From Rhodocyclaceae bacterium UBA2250 (GTDB lineage Bacteria > Pseudomonadota > Gammaproteobacteria > Burkholderiales > Rhodocyclaceae), in assembly GCA_002347285.1 (NCBI GenBank), contig DDXW01000070.1:1-43927 (forward strand): 43,927 nucleotides of DNA, written 5' to 3'. The notes beneath the pieces are model-generated. The model saw only the letters and a program-made list of their open reading frames with translations. It was not told the origin of the DNA and searched no databases. Positions 16,187 to 24,820 of this stretch are shown one piece after another. Numbering within the stretch: position 1 is the first letter of the stretch; each line of letters opens with the position of its first letter. The position numbers and the translations under genes were made by a program.

Positions 16187-17454
16187 AGGCCGTGCTGCTC
16201 ATCGCCCTCAAGAGCGCCTGGGCGCGACGGCTCACGCTCGGCATCACGCTCGCCGCGATCGCGCTGGCGTCCGCCCTGCTGCTCGCCGTCGAGCGCGTGC
16301 GCGCCGATGCGCGCCAGGGCTTCGCGCAGTCGGTGTCGGGCGTCGACCTCGTCGTCGGCGCGCGCGGCGGCGGCGTGCAGTTGATGCTCTACGCCGTCTT
16401 CCACGCCGGCAGCGCCAGCCACAACATGCGCTACGACAGCTACCGGGCGCTCGCGGCGCACCCTGCGGTGGCCTGGGCGGTGCCGCTTTCGCTCGGCGAT
16501 TCGCACCGGGGCTTCCCGGTGCTCGGCACGACGGCCGCCTACTTCGAGCATTTCCGCTACGGCGACCGCCGCGCGCTGGTCTTCGCCGCCGGCCGCCCCT
16601 TCGCCGGCACCGTCGAGGGCGTGTTCGAGGCGGTCATCGGCAGCCAGGTCGCGGCAGCGCTCGGCTACCGGATCGGCGACCGCATCACGCTTTCGCACGG
16701 CATGGAGGAGCTCGGGCCCGAACACGCCGACAAGCCGTTCGCGATCGTCGGCATCCTCGCGCCGACCGGCACGCCGGTCGACCGCACGGTGCATGTCAGC
16801 CTCGAGGCGATCACCGCGATCCATCTCGACTGGGCCGGCGGCGCGCCGCTGCCGGGCCTCGCCATTCCCGCCGAGCAGGTGCGCAAGTTCGACCTGCAGC
16901 CGCAGGAGATCACCGCGCTGCTGATCGGCCTGAAGCGCCGCACCGACGTCTTCCGCCTGCAGCGCCACATCAACGGCTGGCGCGAGGAACCGCTCACCGC
17001 CGTGCTGCCCGGCGTCGCGCTCGACGAACTGTGGCAGGCCGTCGCCACGGTCGAGCGCACCCTGTTCGCGATCTCGGCGGCGGTGGTGGCGGTCGGCCTC
17101 GCCGGACTCGTCGCCACGCTGCTCGCCGGCCTCGACCAGCGCCGCCGCGAGCTCGCCATCCTGCGCGCGCTCGGCGCCGGGCCGGGCGCGATCTTCCTGA
17201 TGCTCGCCGCCGAGGGGCTGCTGGTGACGACGCTCGGCACGCTGCTCGGCTGCGCGCTGCTCGCCGCCGGCCTCGCCGCGCTCGCGCCGCTCGCCCAGAC
17301 GCAGTTCGGCATCCCTCTCGCGTGGCGCATGTTCTCGGCGAACGAAATCGCGCTGCTGCTGTCCATCATCGCCACCGGCCTCGCCGCCAGCCTGCTGCCC
17401 GGCTGGCGCGCCTGGCGCATGTCGCTCGCCGACGGCCTCATTCCACGGAACTGA
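16183..17454 (+). CDS. FtsX/MacB-type ABC permease, zinc island
   Basis: Membrane protein of 423 residues with an N-terminal helix (about 12-33), a large periplasmic domain of the MacB-PCD type, and three C-terminal helices; RRRELAILRALGAGPG is the FtsX cytoplasmic signature. It partners with the ATPase encoded immediately upstream. The DUF3299 gene begins two bases after its stop. The unit may move a lipoprotein or activate a periplasmic metal carrier; this is inference, as no substrate motif is visible. Confidence 0.85.
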   Translation: MKAVLLIALKSAWARRLTLGITLAAIALASALLLAVERVRADARQGFAQSVSGVDLVVGARGGGVQLMLYAVFHAGSASHNMRYDSYRALAAHPAVAWAVPLSLGDSHRGFPVLGTTAAYFEHFRYGDRRALVFAAGRPFAGTVEGVFEAVIGSQVAAALGYRIGDRITLSHGMEELGPEHADKPFAIVGILAPTGTPVDRTVHVSLEAITAIHLDWAGGAPLPGLAIPAEQVRKFDLQPQEITALLIGLKRRTDVFRLQRHINGWREEPLTAVLPGVALDELWQAVATVERTLFAISAAVVAVGLAGLVATLLAGLDQRRRELAILRALGAGPGAIFLMLAAEGLLVTTLGTLLGCALLAAGLAALAPLAQTQFGIPLAWRMFSANEIALLLSIIATGLAASLLPGWRAWRMSLADGLIPRN

Positions 17455-17456
17455 CC

Positions 17457-17984
17457 ATGAAACGACTATTGCTCATCGCCGCCCTGCTCCTCGCGCCGCC
17501 TGCCTGGGGGGCCGCCGACGCCTGGCCGGAAATCAAGTGGGAAGCCCTGGTGCCCAAGGGCTGGGACCCGACCGCCGAATTCAAGGGCATCGACTTCTCC
17601 AAGCTCGACGACGCCGACCCGCGCGCGATGGAGACGCTCGAGAGGCTGCGCAAGGTCTGGGACAACGCGCCCGCCGAGCCCTCCCTCGCCGGCAAGCGCG
17701 TCCGCATCGCCGGCTTCGTCATCCCGCTCGAGCGGCAGGGCAACAAGGTCACCGAATTCCTGCTCGTCCCCTACTTCGGCGCCTGCATCCACTCGCCGCC
17801 GCCGCCCGCCAACCAGATCATCCACGCCAAGTCGGCCAAGCCGCTGGCCGAGATGCGCATGATGCAGACGTTCTGGGCCTACGGCACGCTCGGCGTCGAA
17901 CGCGGCGGCACCGACTGGGGGGTGGCCGGCTACCGGCTCGCCGTCGACAAGGTCGCGCCCTACGAGGAACCCCGGCGCAAATAG
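17457..17984 (+). CDS. Periplasmic DUF3299 protein in the zinc island
   Basis: Secreted protein of 175 residues. A signal peptide (ending APPAWG) precedes WPEIKWEALVP and the DUF3299 core: RIAGFVIPLE, then LLVPYFGACIHSPPPPANQIIH with a Cys-His pair that could bind metal. I chose the ATG at 17457 because it opens the signal peptide, two bases after the permease stop. DUF3299 genes recur beside DUF2796 and FtsX-like ABC genes. The biochemical function is unknown; a periplasmic metal-handling role is the simplest reading. Confidence 0.82.
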   Translation: MKRLLLIAALLLAPPAWGAADAWPEIKWEALVPKGWDPTAEFKGIDFSKLDDADPRAMETLERLRKVWDNAPAEPSLAGKRVRIAGFVIPLERQGNKVTEFLLVPYFGACIHSPPPPANQIIHAKSAKPLAEMRMMQTFWAYGTLGVERGGTDWGVAGYRLAVDKVAPYEEPRRK

Positions 17985-18102
17985 GCCCGCCGGCGCGGCG
18001 GACAGGGGGACTAACCTCCCGGCCGCCCTCTCGGCTATATTGCGCGTCGAGGCCGGGCGCCGCCGGGGCGGCACGCTGGCCATCTTCCCGGGGGGGATCC
18101 AG

Positions 18103-20043
18103 TTGGTCAGGAGCGCATGCATTCTGCTGTGTATCGGACTGCTGTCGGCGCGAACGGCCTGCGCGGAATTTGACGCGGAAACTCGGCAAATGCTCTCGTC
18201 GAGCCTGGAAGAGCTGATGACGATGACGGTCAGCATCTCGACGCAGACCAGGCAGACGCTCTCCAAGGCGCCGTCGGTGGTCTCGGTGATCACGGCGGAC
18301 GACCTCCGCGCCACCGGCGCGACCAACCTGATGGAGATGCTGCAGGTCGTGCCGGGGCTCTACGTCAAGACCAGCCTGTTCGGCGCCAAGCCGCTGCTCG
18401 CCTTCCGCGGCGCCTCGGGCGCCAACGTGCTGCTGATGATCAACGGCGCTCCCGCCAAGGATCTGGTCTGGTCGCCCGGCATCTTCTGGAAGGGCATGCC
18501 GGCCGAGATGATCGAACGCATCGAGATCATCCGCGGCCCCGGTTCCGCCCTGTACGGCTCCGATGCCGCCGCCGGCGTGATCAACGTCGTCACCAGGACC
18601 GCCGAACCGATCGAGCAGTCCGAAGTCGGCGGGCGGGTCGGCGGCTTCGACAGCCGGAGCGCCTGGCTGCAGCACGGCACGCGCTGGAACGGCTTCGACA
18701 TCGCCCTGACGGCGAACCTCGCCCACACCGGCGGCCACGACCCGTTCATCGCCCGGACGCGCGGCAACAGCGCCGGCCGCGCCGAATACGGCTGGGACAG
18801 CCAGGACCTGCACCTGTCGATCGACAAGGGCAGCTGGCGGCTGCTGGCGGATTACACGGCGCACGACGACGTGGCGATCGGCCTGACCGGCGCCGCGGTG
18901 CTCGACCCCCGCACCCGCGCCAGCGACAGCCAGGCGAGCCTGGCGCTGCTCTATGCCAACCCCGCGTTCGCCACGCACTGGGGACTGAACGCCGAACTGC
19001 GCCATCGCGACATCGAATACGACTCGGCCAACGGTTTCTGGGAGAACCTGCCGGGCGTCACCCTCAACCGGCTGAGCGTGGCCGAACGCCGCACGAATTT
19101 CGAAGTGAGCGCGCTCTATCGGGGCGCGCACGATCATGCGCTGCGCTTCGGTGGCGGCCACGTCTGGCAGCAGCCCTATCATGTCCGGCAGTCCTTCGAC
19201 GGGGTGCCGAAGAACTTCGCGCCGGAGAAGGTGCGCCGGAACGCCTATCTGTTCGTGCAGGACGTGTGGAGCTTCGCCCCGGACTGGGAACTGACGGCCG
19301 GCGTCCGCTACGACCATTATTCCGACTTCGGCGGCACGTTCAATCCGCGCCTCGCGCTCGTCTGGCAGACCACCGAGCGCCTCACCACCAAGCTGATGTA
19401 CGGCCACGCCTTCCGCGCGCCCTCGTATCTGGAACTGTATTCGGAAACCGCCGCCAACGCGCCGAACCCGGCGCTCAAGCCCGAGAAGTCGCGCACCCTC
19501 GAGATGTCCGTCTCCTGGCGGGCGACGCAGGATCTGCAACTCGGCGCCAACGTCTATCGCTTCGACCGGCGCGATGTGATCGCCCCGGCGGCGAGCGCGC
19601 CTTACCAGTTCAAGAACCTCGACCGCTACGCCGCGAACGGCATCGAGTTCGAGGCGCAGTGGCAGGCGATGCGGACCGTCAGGATCGCCGGCAACCTCAG
19701 CAGGCAGCAGAAGGTCGACTCGCCCCTGCGCGACGTCGCCATTCCCCTGGCGCAGGCCTATCTGCGCGCCGACTGGGCGTTCCGGCCGAAATGGAACTGG
19801 AACCTGCAGGTCCACTGGTTCGACCGGCGGCCGCTGCCGGCGGGCGACCCGCGCGCCGAACTGGGATCCTTCGCGCTCGCCGACACCACGCTGCGCTACT
19901 TCCACGGCAGCGAATGGGAGTTCGCCGCCTCGATCCGCAACCTGTTCGACAAGGACGCGCGCGAGTATTCGAGTACGCAATTGACGGACAACCTGCCGCT
20001 GCCGGGGCGCAGCCTCTACGCGGAAGTCCGCTACAAGTTCTGA
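18103..20043 (+). CDS. TonB-dependent outer-membrane receptor
   Basis: Receptor of about 646 residues. A signal peptide (CILLCIGLLSARTACA) is followed by a plug domain: SVVSVITADDLRATG, then GSALYGSDAAAGVINVVT. The 22-strand barrel ends in a terminal aromatic (YAEVRYKF). No clear ATG precedes the signal peptide; I chose the TTG at 18103, preceded by a G-run Shine-Dalgarno. A TATATT box at 18036-18041 could be the promoter. It follows the zinc operon by 118 bases, so zinc-complex uptake is possible, but a siderophore or cobalamin ligand is equally compatible. Confidence 0.85.
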   Translation: MVRSACILLCIGLLSARTACAEFDAETRQMLSSSLEELMTMTVSISTQTRQTLSKAPSVVSVITADDLRATGATNLMEMLQVVPGLYVKTSLFGAKPLLAFRGASGANVLLMINGAPAKDLVWSPGIFWKGMPAEMIERIEIIRGPGSALYGSDAAAGVINVVTRTAEPIEQSEVGGRVGGFDSRSAWLQHGTRWNGFDIALTANLAHTGGHDPFIARTRGNSAGRAEYGWDSQDLHLSIDKGSWRLLADYTAHDDVAIGLTGAAVLDPRTRASDSQASLALLYANPAFATHWGLNAELRHRDIEYDSANGFWENLPGVTLNRLSVAERRTNFEVSALYRGAHDHALRFGGGHVWQQPYHVRQSFDGVPKNFAPEKVRRNAYLFVQDVWSFAPDWELTAGVRYDHYSDFGGTFNPRLALVWQTTERLTTKLMYGHAFRAPSYLELYSETAANAPNPALKPEKSRTLEMSVSWRATQDLQLGANVYRFDRRDVIAPAASAPYQFKNLDRYAANGIEFEAQWQAMRTVRIAGNLSRQQKVDSPLRDVAIPLAQAYLRADWAFRPKWNWNLQVHWFDRRPLPAGDPRAELGSFALADTTLRYFHGSEWEFAASIRNLFDKDAREYSSTQLTDNLPLPGRSLYAEVRYKF

Positions 20044-20051
20044 AGGCGGCG

Positions 20052-20456
20052 ATGGCGACGGCTCGCGACACTCCCGCGCCGGCCTGCCCCTGCGGCAGCG
20101 GCAAGCCGCTCGCCGCCTGCTGCGGTCCCTGCCTCGCCGGCGAAGCCACCGCGCCCACGGCCGAGGCGCTGATGCGCTCGCGCTATACCGCCTACGTGCT
20201 GGGCGACGAACCCTACCTGCTCGCCACCTGGCACCCGGCCACCCGCCCCACCGCGCTGCAACTCGACGCGGAACCGCGGCCGCGCTGGCTCGGCCTCGCC
20301 GTCAAGCGCCATGAAGCGCAGGACGCCGACCACGCCCTGGTCGAATTCGTCGCGCGCTACAAGGTGAATGGCCGCGCCTTCAAGCTGCACGAAACCAGCC
20401 GCTTCGTGCGCGAGGATGGGCGCTGGTTCTACCTCGACGGCGACGTGGCAGGCTAG
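20052..20456 (+). CDS. YchJ family protein with SEC-C motif (UPF0225)
   Basis: Protein of 134 residues. An N-terminal SEC-C zinc motif (CPCGSGKPLAACCGP) is followed by the YchJ domain, marked by ALMRSRYTAYVLGD, the YLLATWHP stretch and FVARYKVNGR. These are cystatin/NTF2-like small proteins of unknown function. It begins nine bases after the receptor stop. Its 3' side carries repeat copy 3, between it and convergent rlmI. No function beyond probable zinc binding can be read. Confidence 0.85.
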   Translation: MATARDTPAPACPCGSGKPLAACCGPCLAGEATAPTAEALMRSRYTAYVLGDEPYLLATWHPATRPTALQLDAEPRPRWLGLAVKRHEAQDADHALVEFVARYKVNGRAFKLHETSRFVREDGRWFYLDGDVAG

Positions 20457-20459
20457 TCC

Positions 20460-20483
20460 ATCCGCCCCGTCAGCGCCGAGTTT
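20460..20483 (-). repeat. Dispersed 24-bp repeat, copy 3
   Basis: Minus-strand orientation, matching at 21 of 24 positions (two mismatches at the GC-rich edge). It fills the short gap between the stop codons of convergent ychJ-like and rlmI genes and touches the rlmI stop. Confidence 0.8.
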
Positions 20484-21682
20484 CAATCGACCTGAACCAG
20501 CAGCCCCTTGAGGTATTCGCCCTCGGGAAAGGCGAGGTCGACCGGGTGATCGGCGGCGCCCTGCAGGCGCTTGACGATGCGCGCGTCGCGGCCGGCGTCG
20601 AGCGCCGCGCCGGCGACGATCTTCTGGAACAGCTCGACGCCAATGCCGCCCGAGCACGAGTAGGTCATCAGCAGGCCGCCCGGCGCGAGCAGCTTGCAGC
20701 CGAGCAGGTTGATGTCCTTGTAGGCGCGGCTGGCTCTTTCCGCGTGGCTGGCCGAGGGCGCGAACTTCGGCGGGTCGAGCACGATCAGGTCGAAGCTTGC
20801 GCCGGCGGCCTTGAGCTTGCGCAGCTCGTCGAAGACGTTGGCGCAGCGCCACTCCATGTCATGCGCCTTCGCCGCGGCGAGGCGCGGATTGAGCGCGAGA
20901 TTGGCCACCGCGCGGTCGAGCGCGGGCTGCGAACTGTCGATCGAGAGCACGCTCGCGGCGCCGCCGGCCAAGGCTTGCAGCGAGAAGCCGCCGGTGTAGC
21001 AGAAGCAGTTGAGCACGCGCCTGCCTTGGGACAGCTCCGCCAGCATCCGCCGGTTGTCGCGCTGGTCGAGATAGAAGCCGGTCTTGTGGCCGGCGACGAT
21101 GTCCACGGCCATCTTCACGCCATGCTCCTCGATGACGATCTCCCCGGCCGGCGCTGCGCCGAACAGCCAGCCGGTCGCCGGCTCCAGCCCTTCGAGGCTG
21201 CGCACCTCGGAATCGGAACGCTCGTAGATGCACGCGCATCGCGTGGCGTTGCGCAAGCCGTCGACGAGCGCGCCGCGCCATTTCTCCGCGCCCGCGCTGG
21301 TGAGCTGCACGACGACGGTGTCGCCATACCGATCCGCGATCACGCCGGGCAGGCCGTCGGACTCGGCGTGGATCAGCCGCAAGCCTGCCTGGCCGGCGAG
21401 TTCGGGCAACGCGGCGCGGCGTGCGACGGAAGCGGCGATGCGGCGCTTGAAGAAGGCGTGGTCGATGGACGCCGCCGCATCGAAGCTCCAGACGCGCGCG
21501 CGGATCTTCGACCGCGGCGAATAGGCGGCCTTCGCCAGCGGCCGGCCGTCGGCGGAAAGAATCGTCACCGTGTCGCCGGGCCGCGCGTGGCCCTTGAGCC
21601 GGTCGACCGAGGTATCGAACACCCACGGATGGCGCCTGAGCAGCGAGCGCTCCTTGCCGGGGTGGAGAATCAGTTCAGCCAT
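20483..21682 (-). CDS. rlmI: 23S rRNA m5C1962 methyltransferase RlmI-like
   Basis: SAM-dependent methyltransferase of 399 residues. An N-terminal PUA domain (KERSLLRRHPWVFDTSVDRL) leads into an EEHGVKMAVDI strand and the GHKTGFYLDQRDNR signature. The Rossmann motifs are VLNCFCYTGGFSLQA and LIVLDPPKFA. Family members methylate cytosine 1962 of 23S rRNA. I chose the ATG at 21682, two bases after the SulP stop, which implies cotranscription. Its TGA lies next to repeat copy 3. Confidence 0.9.
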   Translation of the reverse strand: MAELILHPGKERSLLRRHPWVFDTSVDRLKGHARPGDTVTILSADGRPLAKAAYSPRSKIRARVWSFDAAASIDHAFFKRRIAASVARRAALPELAGQAGLRLIHAESDGLPGVIADRYGDTVVVQLTSAGAEKWRGALVDGLRNATRCACIYERSDSEVRSLEGLEPATGWLFGAAPAGEIVIEEHGVKMAVDIVAGHKTGFYLDQRDNRRMLAELSQGRRVLNCFCYTGGFSLQALAGGAASVLSIDSSQPALDRAVANLALNPRLAAAKAHDMEWRCANVFDELRKLKAAGASFDLIVLDPPKFAPSASHAERASRAYKDINLLGCKLLAPGGLLMTYSCSGGIGVELFQKIVAGAALDAGRDARIVKRLQGAADHPVDLAFPEGEYLKGLLVQVD

Positions 21683-21684
21683 GT

Positions 21685-23880
21685 CTATGCCTCCAGTGCG
21701 CGCAGTTCGGCGTTGGTGTAGCGCAGCCGGCTCGCCAGCACGCTGGCGATGCCCTCCATCAGGGCGAGCGCGGCGCGCTTGTGTTCCTCGGCGAAGGCAT
21801 CGAAGGTCCGGCGCGACAGCACGTAGAGCTCGACGTCGCTGAAGGCGACGGCATCGGCCGAGCGCGGTTCGCCGTCGAGGAAGGCCATCTCGCCGAAGAA
21901 GGCGCCGCGCCCGAAGGTGCCGAGGTGGTGCGTCAGCGTCGCGTCGATCGGCAGCAGGATGCGCACCGCGCCGCGGCGGATCAGGAACAGCTCGTCGCCG
22001 GTGTCGCCGCGCGCGAAGATGCGCTCGCCGGCCTTGAAGCTGCGCTGTTCCATGTGCTGCTCGAGCGCCGCCAGCGTCTCCGCCTTGCGGCCGCGGAACA
22101 GTTCGAGCTCGCCGAGCGCCAGCGCGCTCTCCGCCGCCAGCTCCAGCGCCGCCGCCGCGATGATCTGGTCCTCCACCCACTCCTGCGCCTGGTCGAGCTC
22201 GTCGAACACCTTCGCTCCGCCGCCGGGCCGCAGCAGCCCGACTTCGTCGAGATACTGGCGGATGTCGCGGCCGGTCGGCAGCCGGTGCGGCACCTGGCTG
22301 AAGATCAGGCAGCCGCCGCGCTCGGCCAGCATGTCCTCGATCTGCTCGAGCATGTGGGCGGCGGTGACGTCCACCGTCTGCACGCGGCGCAAGTCGAGGA
22401 TCAGGTAGCGGCGCGTCTTGAGATCGGCCTCGAGGGCCGTGTAGAGCTGGTTGGTGGTGCCGAAGAACAGGCTGCCCTGCAGCTCGCAGATCGCCGCGCA
22501 GTCGCCGCGCGCCGCGAGGATCTGCATCTCCGCCTGCGTGCGCACGCGCTTGGAGAAGCTCTGGTTGCCGAGCAGCCGGCGGCGCACCACCGCGCCGCCG
22601 ATCTGTTCGCGCACGAACAGCAGGATTGCCAGCAGGATGCCGACACCCGAGGCGGCGATCAGCCCGACCGTCAGCGCCACCAGCACCACGGCGGCGATCA
22701 CGGCGAAGTCGAGGAAGGTGGCGCGCGACTTGAGGAAGTGGAAGCTCTGGCGGTCGATCATGCGCGCGCCGATGACGATCAGGATCGCCGCCAGCGCACC
22801 GACCGGCAGCCAAGCGATCAGTCCGCCGAGCAGCAGGAAGGCCGCCAGCGCGAAGGCACCTTCGAACACGCCCGAGAGCCGGCTCGCCGCGCCCGACGAC
22901 AGATTGACCAGCGTGGCGCCCATCGTGCCCGCGCCCGGCATGCCGCCGACCAGCGCCGACCCGAGGTTGGCGACGCCCTGCGCGATCAGCTCGCGGTTCG
23001 AGTCGTGGCGCGAGCGCGTCAGCGCGTCGAGCACCAGGCAGGTCTTGAGCGTGTCGATCGACAGCAGGCCGGCGAGCGTGAGCGCCGGGAAGATCAGCAA
23101 CTCGAGGGTGGCGGGATCGAGCGCGCCGACGGCTTGCCAGCGGCCGGCCAGCGCTTCCATGAAGCTCGCGTCGCCGCCACCCACACCACCCAGGGGGCCG
23201 ATCACCAGCGGGTTCGCAGCGGCGGTCGCCGGCACCGCCCCCGCGCCGGCCAGGGCGAAGTAGGTCAGCGCACCCGCCAGCAGGCCGAGGATCGCCGCCG
23301 GCACAATTCGGATTAGACGCGGAGCGCTTAACATCGCCACGGCGGTCACCGCGCCGATCAGCAGGCTCTGCCAGTTCCACAGGCCGGGTGCGGCGAGCGC
23401 CTGCCAGAGGCTGGCGTCCGGCGCCGCGCCGAGCAGCTTGGGCACCTGGCTGCCGATGATGATGAGGCCGACGCCGGTGAGGTAGCCGCTCACCACCGGA
23501 TAGGGCATGTAGCCGATCAGCCGGCCGAGCCGCAGCAGGCCGAAGGCGATCTGCAGCAGGCCGGCCAGCAGGCCGAGCAGCACCAGCAGCAGCGCCACGC
23601 CTGCCACGTCGTGCCCCTGCCGCAGCATCTCGATGGCGAAGGCCGCCAGCACGGCGGCGGCCGGCGCGCACGGGGCGCTGATCAGGCGCGGCGCGCCGCC
23701 GAGCGCGGCGGCGAGCAGGCCGAGGGCCATCGCGCCGAGGATGCCGGCCAGCGCGCCCTGCGCCGCCTGCGCGCCGCCGAGCGGCGCGTAGATCGTCACG
23801 CCGAAGGCGATCGCCGACGGCAGCGCCACCAGCATCGCGGCGAGGCCGCCCCACAGGTCGCCGGCGAGGTTCTTGGGCAT
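21685..23880 (-). CDS. SulP-family anion transporter with STAS and cyclic-nucleotide-binding domains
   Basis: Fusion of 731 residues. The SulP membrane domain (about 1-415; ~12 helices) is followed by a STAS domain (about 460-560; LILDLRRVQTVDVTAAHML) and a C-terminal cNMP-binding domain (about 600-715; FFGEMAFLDGEPRSADAV phosphate cassette). SulP proteins move sulfate, bicarbonate or dicarboxylates; the substrate here is not determinable. The cNMP domain implies gating by cAMP or cGMP. It lies between xerC and rlmI in a leftward run. A repeat copy sits just upstream of the start. Confidence 0.88.
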   Translation of the reverse strand: MPKNLAGDLWGGLAAMLVALPSAIAFGVTIYAPLGGAQAAQGALAGILGAMALGLLAAALGGAPRLISAPCAPAAAVLAAFAIEMLRQGHDVAGVALLLVLLGLLAGLLQIAFGLLRLGRLIGYMPYPVVSGYLTGVGLIIIGSQVPKLLGAAPDASLWQALAAPGLWNWQSLLIGAVTAVAMLSAPRLIRIVPAAILGLLAGALTYFALAGAGAVPATAAANPLVIGPLGGVGGGDASFMEALAGRWQAVGALDPATLELLIFPALTLAGLLSIDTLKTCLVLDALTRSRHDSNRELIAQGVANLGSALVGGMPGAGTMGATLVNLSSGAASRLSGVFEGAFALAAFLLLGGLIAWLPVGALAAILIVIGARMIDRQSFHFLKSRATFLDFAVIAAVVLVALTVGLIAASGVGILLAILLFVREQIGGAVVRRRLLGNQSFSKRVRTQAEMQILAARGDCAAICELQGSLFFGTTNQLYTALEADLKTRRYLILDLRRVQTVDVTAAHMLEQIEDMLAERGGCLIFSQVPHRLPTGRDIRQYLDEVGLLRPGGGAKVFDELDQAQEWVEDQIIAAAALELAAESALALGELELFRGRKAETLAALEQHMEQRSFKAGERIFARGDTGDELFLIRRGAVRILLPIDATLTHHLGTFGRGAFFGEMAFLDGEPRSADAVAFSDVELYVLSRRTFDAFAEEHKRAALALMEGIASVLASRLRYTNAELRALEA

Positions 23881-23900
23881 GATCAGGGTCTCGGCATCGA

Positions 23901-23924
23901 AAACTCGGCGCTGGCGAGGCGGCT
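23901..23924 (+). repeat. Dispersed 24-bp repeat, copy 4
   Basis: Plus-strand orientation with two mismatches (GGCGAGGCGGCT). It occupies most of the gap between the xerC stop (23923) and the SulP start (23880), and its last bases overlap the xerC stop codon. Confidence 0.85.
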
Positions 23925-24813
23925 ACTTCTGCTTTGCGCGCGGATGCGCCGCATCATAGACCTTCGCCAGATGCTGGAAGTCGAGGTGCGTGTAGATCTG
24001 CGTCGTCGCGATGCTGGCGTGGCCGAGCATCTCCTGCACCGCGCGCAGGTCGCCGGAGGACTGCAGCACGTGGCTGGCGAAGGAGTGGCGCAGCATGTGC
24101 GGATGGACGCGCAGGCCCAGCCCGGCCTCGCGCGCCCGGCGCGCGAGGCGCAGCTCGACCGCGCGCGGCGTGAGGCGCCTGCCGCGCCGGCCGACGAACA
24201 GCGCCGGCTCGTCCGGCGCGGCAATCTCGGCGCGCCGCGCCAGCCAGGCACGCAGCGCCTCGGCCGCCTTGGCGCCGACCGGCACGGTGCGCGTCTTGCC
24301 GCGCTTGCCGGTGACCGTCACTTCCGCGTCCGCGAGGTCGAGCGCACCGGTGACATCGAGCGATACCAGTTCGGCGAGCCGCAGGCCGGAGGAGTAGAAC
24401 AGCTCGAACATCGCGCGGTCGCGCAGCGCGAGCGTGCCATCGTCCCCCGCCATTGGTGCGAGCAGCGCGGCGGCCTGCTCGATGGCGAGCGCCTTGGGCA
24501 GCACGCGCGGCCGCTTGGGCGCGCGCAGGCCGGCACAGGGGTCGGCGGCGAGTTCGCCGCGCCGCGCCAGCCAGCGGTAGTAGGCGCGCCACGCCGAGAG
24601 GGTGCGCGCCACCGAACGCGCCGCGAGGCCCTGGCCGTGCAGACGCATCGCCTGGCGGCGCAGTTCGTGGGACTTGAGGTCGGCCAGCGGCCGCCCGCCG
24701 GCACCGGCCGCCAGCAGCGCCAGATCGCGCCGGTAGGCGGTCAGCGTGTGCGGGCTGGCGCGGCGCTGGTGCGCGAGTTCGGCGAGGAACTGGGTGACCG
24801 ACGCATCGGTCAT
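23923..24813 (-). CDS. xerC: Tyrosine recombinase XerC
   Basis: Site-specific recombinase of 296 residues that resolves chromosome dimers at dif with XerD. An N-terminal SAM-like core-binding domain is followed by the catalytic domain with Arg in SGLRLAELV, HMLRHSFASH (H-x-x-R), GHASIATTQ and the nucleophilic Tyr in QIYTH. The gene follows DUF484 and dapF, the classic dapF-yigA-xerC order of proteobacteria, which supports XerC rather than a phage integrase. It starts seven bases after DUF484. Confidence 0.95.
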   Translation of the reverse strand: MTDASVTQFLAELAHQRRASPHTLTAYRRDLALLAAGAGGRPLADLKSHELRRQAMRLHGQGLAARSVARTLSAWRAYYRWLARRGELAADPCAGLRAPKRPRVLPKALAIEQAAALLAPMAGDDGTLALRDRAMFELFYSSGLRLAELVSLDVTGALDLADAEVTVTGKRGKTRTVPVGAKAAEALRAWLARRAEIAAPDEPALFVGRRGRRLTPRAVELRLARRAREAGLGLRVHPHMLRHSFASHVLQSSGDLRAVQEMLGHASIATTQIYTHLDFQHLAKVYDAAHPRAKQK

Positions 24814-24820
24814 CGCCGGA

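Noticed and set aside
20483..23854. A single 1123-codon frame joining an arginine-rich N-terminus to RlmI
   Set aside because: The upstream part is an out-of-frame shadow of the SulP gene; RlmI starts at the ATG at 21682.
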